From: Streptomyces sp. AM 4-1-1
Lineage (GTDB): Bacteria; Actinomycetota; Actinomycetes; Streptomycetales; Streptomycetaceae
Assembly: GCF_029167625.1 (NCBI RefSeq)
Contig: NZ_CP119145.1
Location: 6,944,001 to 7,008,000 of the forward strand
Direction of reading: 5' to 3'
DNA length: 64,000 nt
The notes beneath the pieces are model-generated. The model was not told where the DNA came from, searched no databases, and saw only the letters and a program-made list of their open reading frames with translations. Below are positions 52,737 to 61,100 of this stretch, piece by piece. Position 1 is the first letter of the stretch; each line of letters starts with the position of its first letter. The translations under genes and the position numbers were made by a program.

Positions 52737-52920
52737 GGGTGAGTGAGTCCTCGAAAATCACTGTCCGGTAAGGGCGCTGGAGTGTTTCGAGGGATCGGCG
52801 CATCGCATGCTCCTCATAGGATCGAGTCGGTCCCGCCATGCTGACAGCTCCGGGCGTCGAGGCAACTGATTATCGTCCGGCGTGGGTCCCGTGGAGCCGG
52901 GCGGGAGAACGGAAGCGGTC

Positions 52921-52969
52921 CGAGGGGTGTCCTGTGATGCCCGCCCCGGGGATCACAGGACACCCCTCG
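52921..52969 (-). terminator. 18-bp hairpin after the TetR gene
   Basis: Perfect arms 52921-52938 and 52952-52969 around a 13-base loop, 18 bases past the TetR stop. It also lies upstream of the ribosomal protection gene, so it blocks read-through from the regulator into that gene. Confidence 0.8.
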
Positions 52970-52987
52970 GGGGCGGGCCACGGCCGG

Positions 52988-53623
52988 TCAGCCGGGGGAC
53001 GCCGGGACCAGGTTCTGGATCGCCGCGCAGAGCAGGCGGACGCTACGGGTGAACTTCTCGTCCGTGTCGTGGGCGGACGCCGCGGCCACGGTGAGGGGGA
53101 AGCGTTCCTGGAGCGTGGTGACGTTCTCCGGAGTGATGGTGACGGCGGGGGAATCGCTCTGCTCCTGGAGGACGTAACCCGTCACATGGCTGAGCAGGGT
53201 GTCCACGGCGACGGCGAGGTGTTCGGCGGGCACGTCGGCGTCGGTCAGGGTCCGCAGCAGCCGTTCCATGAGGGAAAGTGCTCCGGTGCTGAGGACCTTC
53301 GGACTGTCGGCGAGCATGATCGCGCCACCGGGATGCCGGAGGACGGTCCGGCGCAGTGCGAGGACCTGGGCCTCTACCCGGGCCTGCCAGCCGGCCCCGG
53401 CGGGCAGGGCCGCAAGGGCGGTGCTGCCGGCGTCGTAGGCGTGGCGGGCCATCCGGTCGGCCATCAACTGGAGCAGGGCGCCCTTGTTGGGCACGTGGTA
53501 GTAGAGGCTGCCGGCCTGCGCGTCGAGTCGCTCCGCCACCTGCCGCATGGACAGGCCGTGATAGCCGGACTCCGCGAACACAGCCATGCCCGCGTCGATG
53601 ATCCGGTCTGCGGTCAGTTTCAT
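52988..53623 (-). CDS. TetR family transcriptional regulator
   Basis: The 211-residue regulator has the N-terminal helix-turn-helix LTADRIIDAGMAVFAESGYHGLSMRQVAERLDAQAGSLYYHVPNKGALLQLM, matching the TetR signature. The C-terminal helical domain has no recognisable ligand motif. It is divergent from the rhomboid-like gene, with a 17-bp palindrome between them (53645-53661). It ends before a strong terminator and points toward, but is separated from, the ribosomal protection gene; it probably controls the divergent gene and itself. Confidence 0.9.
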   Translation of the reverse strand: MKLTADRIIDAGMAVFAESGYHGLSMRQVAERLDAQAGSLYYHVPNKGALLQLMADRMARHAYDAGSTALAALPAGAGWQARVEAQVLALRRTVLRHPGGAIMLADSPKVLSTGALSLMERLLRTLTDADVPAEHLAVAVDTLLSHVTGYVLQEQSDSPAVTITPENVTTLQERFPLTVAAASAHDTDEKFTRSVRLLCAAIQNLVPASPG

Positions 53624-53644
53624 ACCGCTCAGCTTAGCGGTAGT

Positions 53645-53661
53645 TTCAAACGCTGTTTGAA
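53645..53661. promoter_or_regulatory. TetR operator candidate
   Basis: TTCAAACGCTGTTTGAA is a perfect 7-3-7 palindrome 22 bases upstream of the TetR start and about 100 bases upstream of the divergent gene. Its AT content stands out in the local GC background. Sites of this form are typical for TetR dimers. Confidence 0.65.
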
Positions 53662-53762
53662 TTCTGGCTCCGAAGCGCTAATGTCGTGACGGGCGAAGCG
53701 GGCCGGGAACGGCGCCGGCGCTCCGGACGAGAGCACACGGGGTTGGAAGGGGGACCGGGGCG

Positions 53763-54536
53763 ATGGGCGCACTGCTGTTCAACGTGACCACTGCGGGGCT
53801 GATGGTGCTGATGCTCAACGGGGGCCTGGCCCTTGTCGGGCGGGACACGGTCACGCGCCGTCGCATCCCCTGGGCGGCGGCCGGACTGACGGTGATCGCC
53901 GTCGGCGGGGTGCTCACCCAGCTCTGCTGGTCGGGGGCCATGGCGGCGTTCGACAGCGACCCGGCGAAGGCGGGCTGGTGGCGAGTCGTCACCTCCGTCT
54001 TCATGCAGAACGGCGGCGTGCTGGGCGCGGCGTGGAACATCGCCACCCTGGCCGTCATCGCCGCCCTCGCGCAGTGGTTCTGGGGCGGACCGCTGATGGT
54101 CGGACTGTTCGCCGCGGCGATCCTGTTGCCGCAGCACATCGACTCGCTCTTCGGCGAGACCGGCACCAGCACCGATCCCCGTAACTTCGCCGGCAGTTCG
54201 GGCGCGACCTACTTCCTTGCTTCGACACTGGCCGCCGGCCTTCTGCTGCGTGGCGGCCGGGACGGGCGGAACCCGGACACCGGGAGCCGGGCCGAGCGGG
54301 ATTCGAAGGAGACGCTGCTCGCGCTCGGCGTACCGGTGCTCGGCCTGGCGATGTGGTTCGCGCAGTCCAACGGGCACGGACTGGTGTCGGTCCACGGGTT
54401 CGTCCTCGGCGTGCTCGTCCGGGTCCTGGCCCACCGGGTGCTCCATCCGGACCGTGACCTTCAGCGGCTCCCGCGGATCACCGTCGGTTCGGTCACCGCG
54501 TTCGTAGCCGCGCGACAGCCGCGCCGCGCCGGCTGA
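53763..54536 (+). CDS. Rhomboid-like integral membrane protein
   Basis: A 257-residue protein with about six hydrophobic helices. Rhomboid features can be seen: GVLGAAWNIATLAVIAALAQWFWGG (with an Asn before a long helix), AGSSGATYFLASTLAAG, which has the G-x-S-G serine motif, and later LVSVHGFVLGVLVRV, where HxxxxG resembles the helix with the catalytic His. Spacing of Ser and His agrees with helices 4 and 6. It is divergent from TetR with a shared operator, so it is probably regulated by it. Sequence similarity is visible only at motifs, so an inactive rhomboid-fold protein is possible. Confidence 0.7.
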   Translation: MGALLFNVTTAGLMVLMLNGGLALVGRDTVTRRRIPWAAAGLTVIAVGGVLTQLCWSGAMAAFDSDPAKAGWWRVVTSVFMQNGGVLGAAWNIATLAVIAALAQWFWGGPLMVGLFAAAILLPQHIDSLFGETGTSTDPRNFAGSSGATYFLASTLAAGLLLRGGRDGRNPDTGSRAERDSKETLLALGVPVLGLAMWFAQSNGHGLVSVHGFVLGVLVRVLAHRVLHPDRDLQRLPRITVGSVTAFVAARQPRRAG

Positions 54537-54912
54537 CGTCGACCCGTCGACACGCGGCGCCGCGGGTGGCTCGTTCGGCGTCCGGAGACCCTGATCGGGG
54601 GGCCCGGCCCCGCCGCGAAGGCGACGAAGCCGCCCGTGACGAACTGGTCCGGCGCGCCGGGCCGTTCGCGCGGACGGGCGTCGACGCGTGCGGACGAGGG
54701 AGCCGGACCGTCCCTCCGTGCCGGGGGCGACGCTCCTGCCGCCGCCGACCGTCCCTGTCGCCCGCCCAGGGCAGGGATGGTGGAATTGACGGCAACGGCC
54801 CCAGGACGGGCGCGGCCGGCCCGGACACGCTCCCGGTGGCCGTCTCCAAGAGATTCCCTTCCGTCGCGGCGGGGGGAATCCGCCGACCCGAGGCGCCGGT
54901 CGGCCGGGCGGG
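54537..54912. other. Gap between the convergent rhomboid-like and TIGR03086 genes
   Basis: These 376 bases separate two convergent genes. Short frames on both strands are basic and low-complexity and have no recognised domain. No perfect hairpin was found, although the region is extremely GC-rich. Nothing else can be supported. Confidence 0.35.
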
Positions 54913-55521
54913 TCAGACGCGGCCGGACCACTGCTCCGGCGCGCGGCCCAGCAGCAGGAGCGCCTCCTGCAAGGGGCCCGCGCCCTCGGGTACGTCCAGC
55001 GCGGGTGCGAAGGGGGAACCCGGTTTGCGGTAGTCGGCGTCCTGCGGAACCAACCGGGCCACGGCCACCGCCGCCTCCAGGACCGGGTCCGGCAGCTGGA
55101 CGTCCACGCCCAGCGTGGCCGCCACGTCCCAGGCGTGGATCACGTAGTCGATGAAGTGGAAACCGACGGCCATCCGGCCGGGATAGTTTCCGCCCAGCTC
55201 GGGAAGGGCGAACTCCCGCTCGGTGACGCCCGGTTCGGCGAAGGCGTCGAGCACTGAGGCCGCGGCCTCCCGGTGCGGCCCGGCGGGCTCGCTCAGGTCC
55301 TCGGCCTCGTGCCAGTGCGCAGGCTCCTGCCCGGCGCCCCTCGCGGCCGCCGCGAATCCGTGGTGCTGCGCGGTCATGTGGGCCACGAGCCGGCGCAGGG
55401 ACCAGCCCGCGCACGGGCTGTCCCGCTCCCAGTCCTTGTCCTGTGCCAGGTCGACGAGGCGTGTCGCCTCCTGTACGGCGATGCGGTCGAGAGCGACGAT
55501 GTCTGTTTCGGTTGCAGTCAT
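54913..55521 (-). CDS. TIGR03086-type (DinB/maleylpyruvate-isomerase-like) metal-binding protein
   Basis: The 202-residue protein has the four-helix DinB-type lead: LDRIAVQEATRLVDLAQDKDWERDSPCAGWSLRRLVAHMTAQHHGFAAAARG. CxGW with the following H (H-M-T) and HFIDYVIHAWDVAATLG give the three metal-binding histidines. The LPDPVLEAAVAVARLVP segment fits TIGR03086. Members are often mycothiol-dependent or of unknown function in actinomycetes. A -10-like TATGAT (55528-55533 in reverse) ends six bases before the ATG and there is no ribosome binding site, so the message may be leaderless. Confidence 0.85.
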   Translation of the reverse strand: MTATETDIVALDRIAVQEATRLVDLAQDKDWERDSPCAGWSLRRLVAHMTAQHHGFAAAARGAGQEPAHWHEAEDLSEPAGPHREAAASVLDAFAEPGVTEREFALPELGGNYPGRMAVGFHFIDYVIHAWDVAATLGVDVQLPDPVLEAAVAVARLVPQDADYRKPGSPFAPALDVPEGAGPLQEALLLLGRAPEQWSGRV

Positions 55522-55865
55522 GGATCGATCATAAAACTATCCGAACGGTCGTGCTAGATGGGGGAGGGAAACTTCACCCGATCGGTGTGCGTTTTCGGAC
55601 AATCGGACGGTCGGAAAGCTTCGCTGAGGTTTCCTCTCTCCGGTTCCTCCGGTTCCTCGGGCGGCACCGGGCCCCCGTCGGTCGCGTTGACGGACCCGGT
55701 GAATCGGCCCCGTGTTCGTGCAGCTACGGCGAACAGATACGTAGCCCTGTGGAATCGCCCCTTGCCCTCCTTTCCCCGTGGGGGTGCGTTTCGTTGAGCT
55801 GGGCGAGTGATCGCGGGCGGGGGCCCCTATCTCTTTGGTCAAGGCCGTGGGTCCAGGATGACGGT
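55522..55865. other. Upstream region of the TIGR03086 gene
   Basis: About 340 bases of lower GC content than the surroundings. It carries the leaderless-type promoter of the TIGR03086 gene at its left end and no supported open frame. A TTGGTCAAGG stretch near 55833 precedes the decayed small gene by about 25 bases and may be part of its promoter. Confidence 0.35.
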
Positions 55866-56040
55866 ATGACGACCTGGTTCCGCACCTGGTACGAGGAGGA
55901 AGATCTGTGGCTGTGTGTCGAGGCCGATGACGGGGGCTGGGCAGCGCGGCAGGTTGAGGCCGGGGGCAGGACCCGCGTCCGGTGACGGCGGCTTCCTTAA
56001 CAGCCGCCTCGGTCTGGACCTGTCCGCCCGGGCCACGGCG
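55866..56040 (+). pseudogene. Truncated, frameshifted small gene
   Basis: The ATG at 55866 opens MTTWFRTWYEEEDLWLCVEADDGGWAARQVEAGG, which looks like the conserved start of a Streptomyces small-protein family. The frame ends at 55985 after 39 residues. Sliding by one base near 55970 restores PVTAASLTAASVW, which resembles what would follow in an intact member, but this second frame soon ends too. A single-base change plus loss of the 3' part is the simplest explanation. It lies in a 700-base region without any other gene. Family recognition is from memory, so confidence is moderate. Confidence 0.45.
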
Positions 56041-56319
56041 CCCGGCCCGCGCACCCCGCGGGACGGGGCAGCAGTAACCCCCGCGACACTCGGCGGGCCT
56101 GGCCGGAGCCCGAGTGAAGACGATGTCGCCCGGGACGCTCCGGCGTGACGTCCCGGGCAACACGCGTGAGCGACAGCGGCGGGGATCGAGTGCGGGGCCT
56201 GCCGCATGGCCTCGCCGGCGCCGACGGGTCGTGGGTGCTGCCGCCTTTGCAGTGCCGGGCAGTCCACCGGCCGGAGAGCGAACGGCGGGCGGCCCGGTCG
56301 CCGTTCGGTCAGGGTGTGA
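56041..56319. other. Gap before the quinone oxidoreductase
   Basis: About 280 bases with no supported gene, convergent between the decayed gene and the minus-strand oxidoreductase. Overlapping basic frames are shadows. Confidence 0.35.
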
Positions 56320-57255
56320 TCAGGGAGCGAGTACGACTGTCTTGCCGGGCAGCCGCCCGGCGCCGGCGTCTTCATGCACGGCAGCCAGTTCGGCCAGCTG
56401 GCGGTGGGCGGCGACGTGGACCCGGAGCTTACCGGCATCCACCTTGGCGACCAGCTCGGCCAGCTGGGCTCCGTCGCTGCGGACCCACAGACTCGCGCTG
56501 CGCACTTCCCTCGCGGGGTCCCCGGGGATCGGGCCGGCTGTGCTGGCGGCGACCCCGCCGTCGGCGACGTAGCCCGTCAGCTGCGCGAGCTCCTCGGGGG
56601 AGACCCGCACATGGTTCACCACGACCTGGAACGGACCGCCCACGGCGGCCGGACCCGCGGCGAGGACGAGGGGGCCGACGACCCGGTCCGCGCCGTAGCC
56701 CCGAAGGCGGTCGGCGTGCTGCGGCGAATCCACCGCGGTCACGTGCGCTCCCGCGTCGACGGCGAGCTGCACCACGAGGCTGCCCACCGCACCCCCCGCC
56801 CCGTTGACCAGGACGGTCTGACCGGGCTTCAGCTCGGCGAGCTCGAACGCCGTCTGCCAGGCCGCGAGGCCGGTCAGCGGCAGCGCCGCGGCGTCGACCA
56901 GCTCGGTCGTCCGGGGCGCCGGGGCCAGGGACCCGGCCGGAGCGAGCGCGTACTCGGCGGCGCCGCCGGCGGAGTCGAGGGGCAGCATCGCCACGACCCG
57001 GTCGCCGACCTCCAGGCCAGTCACGTCCGCGCCGAGTTCAGCGACGGTGCCCGCCAGGTCGATCCCCGGCACGTACGGAAGGGTGATCGGGATCATCTCG
57101 GCCAGGAGACCGGCGCGGATGTGGTCGTCGACCGGATTGAACGACGTGGCCGCCACCCGCACCAGCACCTGCCCGGTGCCGGGGACCGGACGATCGACAT
57201 CCTCGTGGCGCAGGACCTCGCTGCTGCCGAACTCGTGGAAACGTATTGCCTTCAT
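56320..57255 (-). CDS. NADP-dependent quinone oxidoreductase (zinc-independent MDR family)
   Basis: The 311-residue protein opens MKAIRFHEFGSSEVLRHEDVDRPVPGTGQVLVRVAATSFNPVDDHIRAG, the usual start of quinone oxidoreductase-like MDR proteins. TVLVNGAGGAVGSLVVQLA is the NADP-binding glycine motif. No zinc-binding Cys/His set is present, so it belongs to the zinc-free QOR branch that reduces quinones or alkenals. Compared with the roughly 320-residue norm it is full-length. It lies 80 bases beyond the DODA dioxygenase on the same strand, so both may share the MarR-controlled promoter. Confidence 0.88.
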   Translation of the reverse strand: MKAIRFHEFGSSEVLRHEDVDRPVPGTGQVLVRVAATSFNPVDDHIRAGLLAEMIPITLPYVPGIDLAGTVAELGADVTGLEVGDRVVAMLPLDSAGGAAEYALAPAGSLAPAPRTTELVDAAALPLTGLAAWQTAFELAELKPGQTVLVNGAGGAVGSLVVQLAVDAGAHVTAVDSPQHADRLRGYGADRVVGPLVLAAGPAAVGGPFQVVVNHVRVSPEELAQLTGYVADGGVAASTAGPIPGDPAREVRSASLWVRSDGAQLAELVAKVDAGKLRVHVAAHRQLAELAAVHEDAGAGRLPGKTVVLAP

Positions 57256-57335
57256 GGACTTTCCTCAGGGTGTATTGATGTCGTCGCCAACGGATGAGGC
57301 GATCAGGCGGGAAGGTGAAGCACGTCGAGGCGCGC

Positions 57336-58232
57336 TCAGGTCAGCTGTACCGACCGGATGGAGTTGCCCATCACCATGCGGTCGATGGCACTCACGGCGC
57401 TGCCGGGATCATCGGCGGCGCCGACGGTGAGCAGCAGCGGGACGAAGTGGTCGGCCGTCGGATGGGCGACCGCGGCGCCGGGTGCCTTGTTGCGGTAGTC
57501 GGTGAGGGCGTCGGCGTCGCCCCGGGAAAGGGCGTCAACGGCCCATTCGTCGAAGGCCGTGGTCTCGGCGGCGAGCTCCGGCCGGCGGAAGACGGCGAAG
57601 CTGTGCGTCATGAAGCCCGAGCCGAGAACGAGGATGCCTTCTTCGCGCAGGGGCCGCAGACGTGTCCCGAGTTCGAGCAGAGCGCTGGGGTCGAGGCTGG
57701 GCATCGACAACTGCACGACCGGGACATCGGCCGCGGGATACATGGCCATGAGCGGGATGAAGGCGCCGTGGTCGAGGCCGCGGTCGGCGAACTCGTGCAC
57801 CGGTGTCCGGCCCAACAGGCCCGTGAGCCGCCGAGCCAGGTCGGTGGCGTCCGGGGTCGCGTACGGAAGGGTCTTGTAGCGGGGGTGGAAGCCGCTGAAA
57901 TCGTAGTGGAGCGGAGTGTCTGCCGCAGCTCCGGACATCGCGACCGGTGCCCGTTCCCAGTGGGCCGAGGTGACGACGACGGCCCGGGGTTTCGGCATCG
58001 ACCGGGCCCAGTCGAAGAGGTCGCCGAGCCATTGCGGATCGTCAAGGGTGAACGGGGCCCCGTGGCTGACGAAGAGACTGGGCAGAGGACCGTCGGAGGG
58101 GTCCCACACCCGCTGTTCGCGTGCCTGTGGCAGGACCCGGGCGAGGAGTTCGTCGTATGCCGCGGCTGGTGTGCGCGACGGGAAGGGGGAAGTCAGGCCG
58201 TTCGGGGAGGCCAGGCTGCTCGTGGTGGTCAT
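57336..58232 (-). CDS. DODA-type extradiol ring-opening dioxygenase (YgiD-like)
   Basis: From the ATG at 58232 (AAGGAG upstream) the product is 298 residues. SLFVSHGAPF, VTSAHWE, GLDHGAFIPLMAMYP and AHPTADHFVPLLL give the four conserved histidines of the LigB-like fold, including the metal ligands. PVVQLSMPSLDPSALLELG is also typical. YgiD-type enzymes cleave 4,5-DOPA and other catechols, so the protein may detoxify or use catechol compounds. It is divergent from a MarR regulator and shares four operator copies with it. Confidence 0.88.
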   Translation of the reverse strand: MTTTSSLASPNGLTSPFPSRTPAAAYDELLARVLPQAREQRVWDPSDGPLPSLFVSHGAPFTLDDPQWLGDLFDWARSMPKPRAVVVTSAHWERAPVAMSGAAADTPLHYDFSGFHPRYKTLPYATPDATDLARRLTGLLGRTPVHEFADRGLDHGAFIPLMAMYPAADVPVVQLSMPSLDPSALLELGTRLRPLREEGILVLGSGFMTHSFAVFRRPELAAETTAFDEWAVDALSRGDADALTDYRNKAPGAAVAHPTADHFVPLLLTVGAADDPGSAVSAIDRMVMGNSIRSVQLT

Positions 58233-58248
58233 CGAAACCAGCTCCTTC

Positions 58249-58343
58249 ACTTGCCTCGGCAAGTGATTTCACTTTCCGAGGCAAGTCGAAAGTTAGCTCA
58301 TCAAGACTTGCCCAGGCAAGTAACGTGAGTTGTCCGGGCAAGT
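58249..58343. promoter_or_regulatory. Four-copy MarR operator array
   Basis: Copies of the palindrome ACTTGCC-NN-GGCAAGT lie at 58249-58264 (perfect), 58271-58286 (one arm mismatch), 58306-58321 (perfect) and 58328-58343 (two mismatches). Starts are 22, 35 and 22 bases apart, making two symmetric pairs. The last copy ends directly at the MarR ATG, the first lies 17 bases from the dioxygenase start. A minus-strand -35/-10 pair (TTGCCT at 58314-58319, TAACTT at 58290-58295) lies among them. Confidence 0.8.
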
Positions 58344-58829
58344 ATGATGGGACTCATGGACACCCAGTCACCCTGGCTCGACGACGACCAGCAGGACCTG
58401 TGGCAGGCGCTGCTCACGGTCGTCATCGCCCTCCCGGCGGCTCTCGACCGCCAGCTGCAGCGAGACGCGGGAATCTCCAACTTCGAGTACGGGGTTCTGG
58501 CCCAGCTGTCCATGACCGACGAGGCCACGATGAGGCTCAGCGACCTGGCCCGGGTCTGCGACAGCACCCAGCCCCGCCTGTCGAAGGTGATGGACCGCTT
58601 CGAAGCCCGCGACTGGGTCGCCCGCCGACCCGACCCCAGCGACGGTCGGTACACCCTCGCCACTCTGGCCGACGCCGGCCGGCAGAAGCTCGTCGAGAGC
58701 GCACCGGGACACGTCGAGCAGGTGAAGCGGCTCGTGTTCGACCCGCTCAGCGCCGCTCAGCGCCGCCACCTGGAGGCCGCACTCACCCGCATCGCCGCTA
58801 CCGTGCGCCGGGAACTCGAAGGAGGCTGA
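58344..58829 (+). CDS. MarR family transcriptional regulator
   Basis: The winged-helix protein of 161 residues has the MarR core LRLSDLARVCDSTQPRLSKVMDRFEARDWVARRPDPSDGRYTLATLADAGRQKL: recognition helix, and the DxR-containing wing (DPSDGRYTLATLT-like). ATG codons at 58344, 58347 and 58356 are all possible; 58356 begins MDTQSPWL, as is common in the family, while 58344 directly abuts the operator and would need a leaderless message. It very likely represses itself and the divergent dioxygenase and responds to a phenolic or quinone ligand, as many MarR proteins do. Confidence 0.9.
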   Translation: MMGLMDTQSPWLDDDQQDLWQALLTVVIALPAALDRQLQRDAGISNFEYGVLAQLSMTDEATMRLSDLARVCDSTQPRLSKVMDRFEARDWVARRPDPSDGRYTLATLADAGRQKLVESAPGHVEQVKRLVFDPLSAAQRRHLEAALTRIAATVRRELEGG

Positions 58830-58959
58830 GCGCCGTCTTCAGGCGGGGTCTTCCGTCAACCCTGCGACGCCAGTGATGTGGTGCGAAAGGTGAACCGGCT
58901 CGGTTCCGGGAATGGTGTGCGACAGCGTCCAGGGTCATGAGAGGCCATCAGGCGCACTC
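58830..58959. other. Gap between the MarR gene and the recombinase remnant
   Basis: About 130 bases with no supported gene or repeat. Confidence 0.3.
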
Positions 58960-59460
58960 GTGTCCGAAGCGGACGAGGTCGAGCACCACCCCTGCCCGCG
59001 CTGTAGCGCATCGCGGGGTTCGCCCTGTCGCTCGCGCTCCGGCGCGGTCGCCGGGACCTGCCGCACCGGCCGTTTCACCAAGGTGCCCCGGCTCGCGAAA
59101 CTCCTGCGCCGGTCGGCACCCGCCGACCGCGGTCCCGGCCGGCCGTGGCACCCCGGCGCCCGCGCCCGTCGACCCGGACGCCCCGAGCGCGGGCATCCGT
59201 GTCGGGTACGCGAGGTGCTCCGGCCTCACCCAGGAACTCCGGTCGCGGTTCGACCCGCTCGCCGGACACGGTATCCCGCGGGACGAGGTCTTCGCCGGGA
59301 AGATCGGCGCCCGGGTGCGGGTCCGCCCGCGGTCCGAGGCCGCGCTCGCCGCCGCGAGGGAGACCAGGGCCTATGTCCCGCGCTGCCGGGTGGTGTTCAC
59401 GGCGACGGCGGCACATGCCGGCTTCGCCGCCCCGCAGCGGAGCGGTCGCGGCCCCACGTA
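58960..59460 (+). pseudogene. Serine recombinase (resolvase) remnant with N-terminal zinc ribbon, frameshifted and truncated
   Basis: The GTG at 58960 opens SEADEVEHHPCPRCSASRGSPCRSRSGAVAGTCRTGRFTKVPRLAKLLRRS, a CPRC...C zinc-ribbon-like leader found in front of Streptomyces resolvase-type recombinases. Around 59130-59160 the frame changes by one base, and in the new frame PAPVDPDAPSAGIRVGYARCSGLTQELRSRFDPLAGHGIPRDEVFAGKIG continues, with the YARCS catalytic serine motif. After about 60 further residues (RVRVRP...CRVVFTATAAH) the similarity stops, so most of the catalytic domain and all of the DNA-binding part are gone. It marks an old insertion or recombination site. Confidence 0.7.
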
Positions 59461-59588
59461 GTTGATCAGCGCTACATGCCCGCTCGCCGTAGCTGTACGA
59501 GAACAGGGCCGAATCCGGCGTGGACCGAGGAACCGCTCTTCCGTTCTGGGGGTCCGTCGACTCCCCCGAGCCGATCCGGAAGGGGCGG
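59461..59588. other. Gap downstream of the recombinase remnant
   Basis: About 130 bases of non-coding sequence between the remnant and the 3' end of the exporter gene. No inverted repeats or target duplication could be seen by eye. Confidence 0.3.
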
Positions 59589-61100
59589 TCAGCCCTCGGC
59601 TCCGACCCGGCGGTCGGGGCTGCGGCCCTCCGGGGCGGACCGGGGGACCGTGGCCACCGTGCCGGAGCCGGCCGGCAGTCCCGCGACGGCGATCAGGACG
59701 ACGAGGAGCCAGGCCGCCGCGCCCAGGAGGAAGGCCAGGGTGAACTGACTCTCGGCGGGCAGGGACGGCACGCCGGGGGGCAGCCCGTGCAGGGTCTTGG
59801 CCGCCATCAGCGTGGCGATCACCGCGCTGCCGATCGCGCTGCCCGCCGAGCGGGAGATCGAGTTGATGCCGTTGGCGATACCGGTCTTCTCCGGCGGCAC
59901 CCCGGTGACGATCAACGCGGGCATCGCGGCGTAGGCGAAGCTGATCGCCGTGCCGCTGACGATGCTGGCGGCGATCACGGAGGCGGTGGTGTCGTGGGCC
60001 GCGGCCAGCCACGAGGAGCCGAGCACGCCGAGCACTCCACTCACGCCCAGCACCAGCCGCGGGCCGTGACGCTTGACCAGGGCGCCTCCGAGCGGCGCAC
60101 CGAAGAGTGAGAACGCCGTGCCGGGCAGCAGGTAGACGACCGAGGCCCGCAGCGTGGACGCGCCGAATCCGTAGCCGGCCAGCGACTCCGGGATCTGGGC
60201 GAGGAAGGACAGGGCGAGGAACTGGGCGAACATCACGAAGCCGACGAGCAGCCCGGCCACATTGGTGTTCAGCACCGGACGCAGTACGAAGGTGGGCAGG
60301 TCGATCATGGGCTCGCGCACCCGGCTCTCGGTCACCCACCAGGCCGCCGCCAGGACCGCCGCGGCGATGAAGCAGCCGATCGTCACACCCGAGGACCAGC
60401 CCCACTCCTGCCCCTTGGAGACCGGCAGCAGCAGGAGCACCAGGAAGGCGCTGAAGGTGAGGGCCCCCAGCACGTCGGTGCGCCCGCCCGCCCCGTCGCG
60501 GTCCGCCGGCACCCACACCGTCACCGCGATCAGTGTGACGACGGCGAGGCCGACCGAGAGCCAGAACACCCGCCGGTAGTCGGCGTCGGCGCCTTGGGTC
60601 AGCAGGCCGGTGAGCACCAGCGCCAGTCCGCTGCCGATACCGAGCATCCCGCTGACCAGGGCCATGGCGCCGGGCAGGCGCTCGTGGGAGATCTCCCGGC
60701 GCAGGACGCCGAGGGCCAGTGGGAAGATCGCGGTGGCGCTGCCCTGCATGACACGGCCGGTGATCAGCCACGGCAGCGAGTGGGTCAGGGCGGCCAGCAG
60801 CGACCCGGCCAGCAGCACGGCGGTGACCGCAACCAGGACGCGCTTCCTGCCGTGCTGATCGCCCAGGCGGCTCAGCAGCGGGGTGAAGACGGCCGCCGAG
60901 AGCAGTGTGGCGGTGTTCGCCCAGCTCACGGCGGAGGCAGAGGTGTGCAGTGCCGACTGGATGACGCCCAGGATCGGCACCAGCAGGGTCTGCATCATGG
61001 ACACGACCATCGCGGCGGCGGCGAGGCTCACCACCACGGCGGTACGGCCGCTCTTCTCGGGCCCCGGGGCGGCCGACGGGGATTCGATGGGTGTGGGCAT
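59589..61100 (-). CDS. MFS exporter (DHA2-like drug transporter)
   Basis: From the ATG at 61100 the protein has 503 residues and about 14 hydrophobic helices. It begins PTPIESPSAAPGPEKSGRTAVVVSLAAAAMVVSMMQTLLVPIL. The loop LLSRLGDQHGRKRVL is MFS motif A, and GRVMQGSATAIFPLALGVLRRE corresponds to a later conserved segment of the 14-helix drug:H+ antiporters. It ends in a Gly/Arg-rich tail. It is divergent from the SGNH/methyltransferase/TPP genes, with about 180 bases between, suggesting export of the product made by them, or self-resistance. Confidence 0.88.
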   Translation of the reverse strand: MPTPIESPSAAPGPEKSGRTAVVVSLAAAAMVVSMMQTLLVPILGVIQSALHTSASAVSWANTATLLSAAVFTPLLSRLGDQHGRKRVLVAVTAVLLAGSLLAALTHSLPWLITGRVMQGSATAIFPLALGVLRREISHERLPGAMALVSGMLGIGSGLALVLTGLLTQGADADYRRVFWLSVGLAVVTLIAVTVWVPADRDGAGGRTDVLGALTFSAFLVLLLLPVSKGQEWGWSSGVTIGCFIAAAVLAAAWWVTESRVREPMIDLPTFVLRPVLNTNVAGLLVGFVMFAQFLALSFLAQIPESLAGYGFGASTLRASVVYLLPGTAFSLFGAPLGGALVKRHGPRLVLGVSGVLGVLGSSWLAAAHDTTASVIAASIVSGTAISFAYAAMPALIVTGVPPEKTGIANGINSISRSAGSAIGSAVIATLMAAKTLHGLPPGVPSLPAESQFTLAFLLGAAAWLLVVLIAVAGLPAGSGTVATVPRSAPEGRSPDRRVGAEG

